A stretch of 8,302 bases of DNA from JAWLFI01 sp041685645 (GTDB taxonomy: Bacteria > Bacteroidota > Bacteroidia > Chitinophagales > Saprospiraceae): NCBI GenBank assembly GCA_041685645.1, contig JAWLFI010000119.1:1-8302 (forward strand). Reading direction: 5' to 3'. The position numbers and the translations under genes were made by a program. Positions 6,994 to 8,302 of this stretch are shown one piece after another (the first letter of the stretch is position 1; every line of letters begins with the position of its first letter). The notes under the pieces were generated by a model. That model made no database searches, was not told where the DNA came from, and saw nothing but the letters and a program-made list of their open reading frames with translations.

Positions 6994-7101
6994 TCGAAGC
7001 TCATTCAAATCCTTGATGTATAATATTTACAAAAATTGGCTGGAGATGCACTTCCAAATCAAGATGCCCAAATTTGGTTCTTTACATTTGAATGAGTTCG
7101 A
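6994..7101. repeat. Inverted repeat with TGAATGAG arms
   Basis: CTCATTCAAAT (7000-7010) is perfectly complementary to ATTTGAATGAG (7086-7096). After one bulged base, TCGAA (6994-6998) pairs with TTCGA (7097-7101). This gives 16 pairs around a 75-base spacer. The spacer shows no obvious further pairing that would extend the stem. A third, direct copy of the arm lies at 6843-6859. Confidence 0.6.
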
Positions 7102-7192
7102 GGATCAACCCTTTGATAAACGACTGGTTTCCAATCCACTATCACGAACATAGGCAATCCTTGTCCTTAAGTTTATGAATAATTCGGGTTAA

Positions 7193-7915
7193 CTAGGGAA
7201 AAGCGATAAAATAGTAGTTTCTCTTTTGATAGTATTCAGATTGAAAACGATCCCGGGTGAAGGGCGGTGATTTTTTGAGAAATCCACTCAGTGTATTGAT
7301 AAACATTTTCTGTTCTGAAAAGTACTGAAATATCTCATCCGGACCTGTGCCGTAGTGATCTGATGCTCCCAGCCCATGTTCGAAAATCACTAGAGGCTGA
7401 TGTTTCCCGATGGTTTGATGGGCTCCTTCTAAGACCAATAGCTCTGCTCCTTCCACGTCGATTTTTATCAAATCAATCTCGATATCCTCTGGAATTAAAT
7501 CGTCCAGACGTTCCGTTTGCACTTCTATAGAACGCTCCTCTTCCACGGCATTATCGTAATCTCTTTTTCTTAACCCACTGTATGCCGGATTACTTACAAC
7601 AAAATTGAAGGAGCTCTGTCCCTTCTCATTACTAGCTGCATAGTTCAGAATGGTGCAGGCTGCGTTATCACTATATTTCTGCTCCAGAGTGCGGAAAAAT
7701 TCAGGGATGGGTTCAAGTCCAAAGTGCCTGCCTTTCGGCGAATAAGTCAACATTAAATCCAAAATCTCACCCTGATGGCAGCCCACATCGATGCAATTAC
7801 TCGAAGACTTTAAGTGTTTTCGAAAGATCTTCTCTGTTTGCTGATCATAGCGTTGATTTTTTGTTAGTGCGACGCCCGCGTATTTTAGTGTGCGTTTAAT
7901 GAGTTGTTTTATCAT
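7193..7915 (-). CDS. FkbM-family SAM-dependent methyltransferase
   Basis: This 240-residue class I methyltransferase of the FkbM family usually O-methylates sugars or small secondary metabolites. Motif I, IDVGCHQGEIL (42-52), forms the S-adenosylmethionine pocket. GLEPIPEFF (66-74) supplies the acidic residue (E68) after strand beta-2, and NYAASNEKG (91-99) fits motif II. LIKIDVEGAELLVLEG (149-164) is the FkbM hallmark. The C-terminal part is aromatic-rich. No signal peptide or membrane segment is visible; residues 1-20 are merely basic. The ATG at 7915 is the only sensible start. The receiver-domain gene ends 47 bases upstream on the same strand, so cotranscription is possible. An imperfect TACATTCG box (7947-7954, minus) could be a separate promoter. 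No partner sugar or antibiotic genes are adjacent, so the substrate is unknown. Confidence 0.93.
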   Translation of the reverse strand: MIKQLIKRTLKYAGVALTKNQRYDQQTEKIFRKHLKSSSNCIDVGCHQGEILDLMLTYSPKGRHFGLEPIPEFFRTLEQKYSDNAACTILNYAASNEKGQSSFNFVVSNPAYSGLRKRDYDNAVEEERSIEVQTERLDDLIPEDIEIDLIKIDVEGAELLVLEGAHQTIGKHQPLVIFEHGLGASDHYGTGPDEIFQYFSEQKMFINTLSGFLKKSPPFTRDRFQSEYYQKRNYYFIAFP

Positions 7916-7962
7916 TTCGGACTTTGATCATACTCAAATTCGGCCTCGAATGTAAGAATTAT

Positions 7963-8302
7963 TTATTGATGATGTCTCTTTTTTGCCCATTCACTAATTA
8001 TGCTGAGCAATTCTGATTTGTTGTAGGGTTTAGAAACATAATCATCCATTCCATGAGCCAGACATTTCTCCTTTTCGCCGATTAAGGAATGAGCAGAACA
8101 AGCTACAATGGGAACATCTGACTTCAAGTTTTCCCTTATTTTTTTTGTGGCCTCAAACCCATCTAATACGGGCATTTGCAAATCCATCATGACCAAATCA
8201 TAGTCCTTAGCAGCTACCATTGCGACAGCTTCTTCCCCATTTTCCGCTTGATCCACCTCGACCAAACATTTCTCCAAATAAGTGGTCGCCAATAATTGAT
8301 TC
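7963..8302 (-). CDS. Response-regulator receiver domain, C-terminal part (gene continues past right edge)
   Basis: The frame is open to the right edge, giving 112 whole codons ending at TAA 7963-7965. The edge reads NQLLATTYLEKC, the usual sequence just after the acidic pair of a receiver domain, so about ten residues of the domain and everything before it lie outside. TTG at 8290-8292 is an internal leucine. Numbered from that codon, the phospho-accepting aspartate is D37 in LVMMDLQMPVLDGF (base 8184). The switch residue is Ser in VACSAH (Thr is commoner) and the conserved lysine is in YVSKPY. The protein ends right after the domain, with no output domain following. The NQ-L start, DLQMPVLDG and HGMDDYVSKP are characteristic of the C-terminal receiver of a hybrid histidine kinase, which is the likelier identity. 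A stand-alone CheY-like protein cannot be excluded. Confidence 0.92.
   Translation of the reverse strand, partial: NQLLATTYLEKCLVEVDQAENGEEAVAMVAAKDYDLVMMDLQMPVLDGFEATKKIRENLKSDVPIVACSAHSLIGEKEKCLAHGMDDYVSKPYNKSELLSIISEWAKKRHHQ

Larger units (their letters stand above)
6648..7192. other. 545-base intergenic region without a recognisable gene
   Basis: This stretch between the helicase start and the methyltransferase stop is AT-richer than its neighbours. Its helicase-proximal end holds the promoter box at 6710-6717. The remainder contains three copies of a TGAATGAG-centred motif, two of which form a 16-pair inverted repeat (6994-7101). Short minus-strand frames exist at 6698-6856 (52 codons) and about 6853-7026. 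Neither has a recognisable domain, and the second has no ATG. The region could be a decayed insertion element or simply a long untranslated and regulatory spacer. Confidence 0.5.

Noticed and set aside
7947..7954. Promoter box TACATTCG before the methyltransferase gene
   Set aside because: One mismatch to TAnnTTTG and no -33 partner; with a 47-base gap to the upstream gene, cotranscription explains it equally well.

Overview
The window looks like ordinary chromosomal DNA from a member of the Bacteroidota, perhaps a Saprospiria/Lewinella-like lineage; the phylum is reasonably supported and the finer placement is a guess. The case rests on four points. Proteins 1 and 2 carry the Bacteroidota-like forms of Ppk1 (a YLSTGNF motif) and PurB (a short C-terminus ending just after NYTG). 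There is no convincing Shine-Dalgarno sequence before any start. A TAnnTTTG-type promoter box precedes the helicase gene. Base composition is moderate.

Left block (1-3746, + strand): the 3' part of a polyphosphate kinase gene (ppk1), a complete adenylosuccinate lyase gene (purB) and a complete family 2 glycosyltransferase gene. They are separated by only 12 and 7 bases, so they probably form one transcription unit. It joins polyphosphate/ATP chemistry, AMP/IMP synthesis and a probable lipid- or polymer-linked sugar transfer.

Middle block (3747-5411): a single-gene unit encoding an ArsO-like FAD/NADPH monooxygenase (4050-5114, + strand). It lies between two non-coding, GC-rich stretches full of perfect hairpins (about 3801-3945 and 5191-5365). 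The two stretches resemble each other loosely, in opposite orientations. No arsenic-resistance gene is visible next to it.

Right block (5412-8302, - strand): a RhlE-type DEAD-box RNA helicase with its probable promoter, convergent to the monooxygenase gene; a 545-base gene-free stretch with three copies of a short TGAATGAG-centred motif; an FkbM-family methyltransferase; and, running off the right edge, the C-terminal receiver domain of a response regulator or hybrid histidine kinase.

I found no RNA genes, CRISPR arrays, intact insertion sequences or phage genes. Nothing here amounts to a clear new multi-gene system. The most interesting material is non-coding: the hairpin-rich modules bracketing the monooxygenase gene and the repeated motif in the 6.65-7.19 kb gap.
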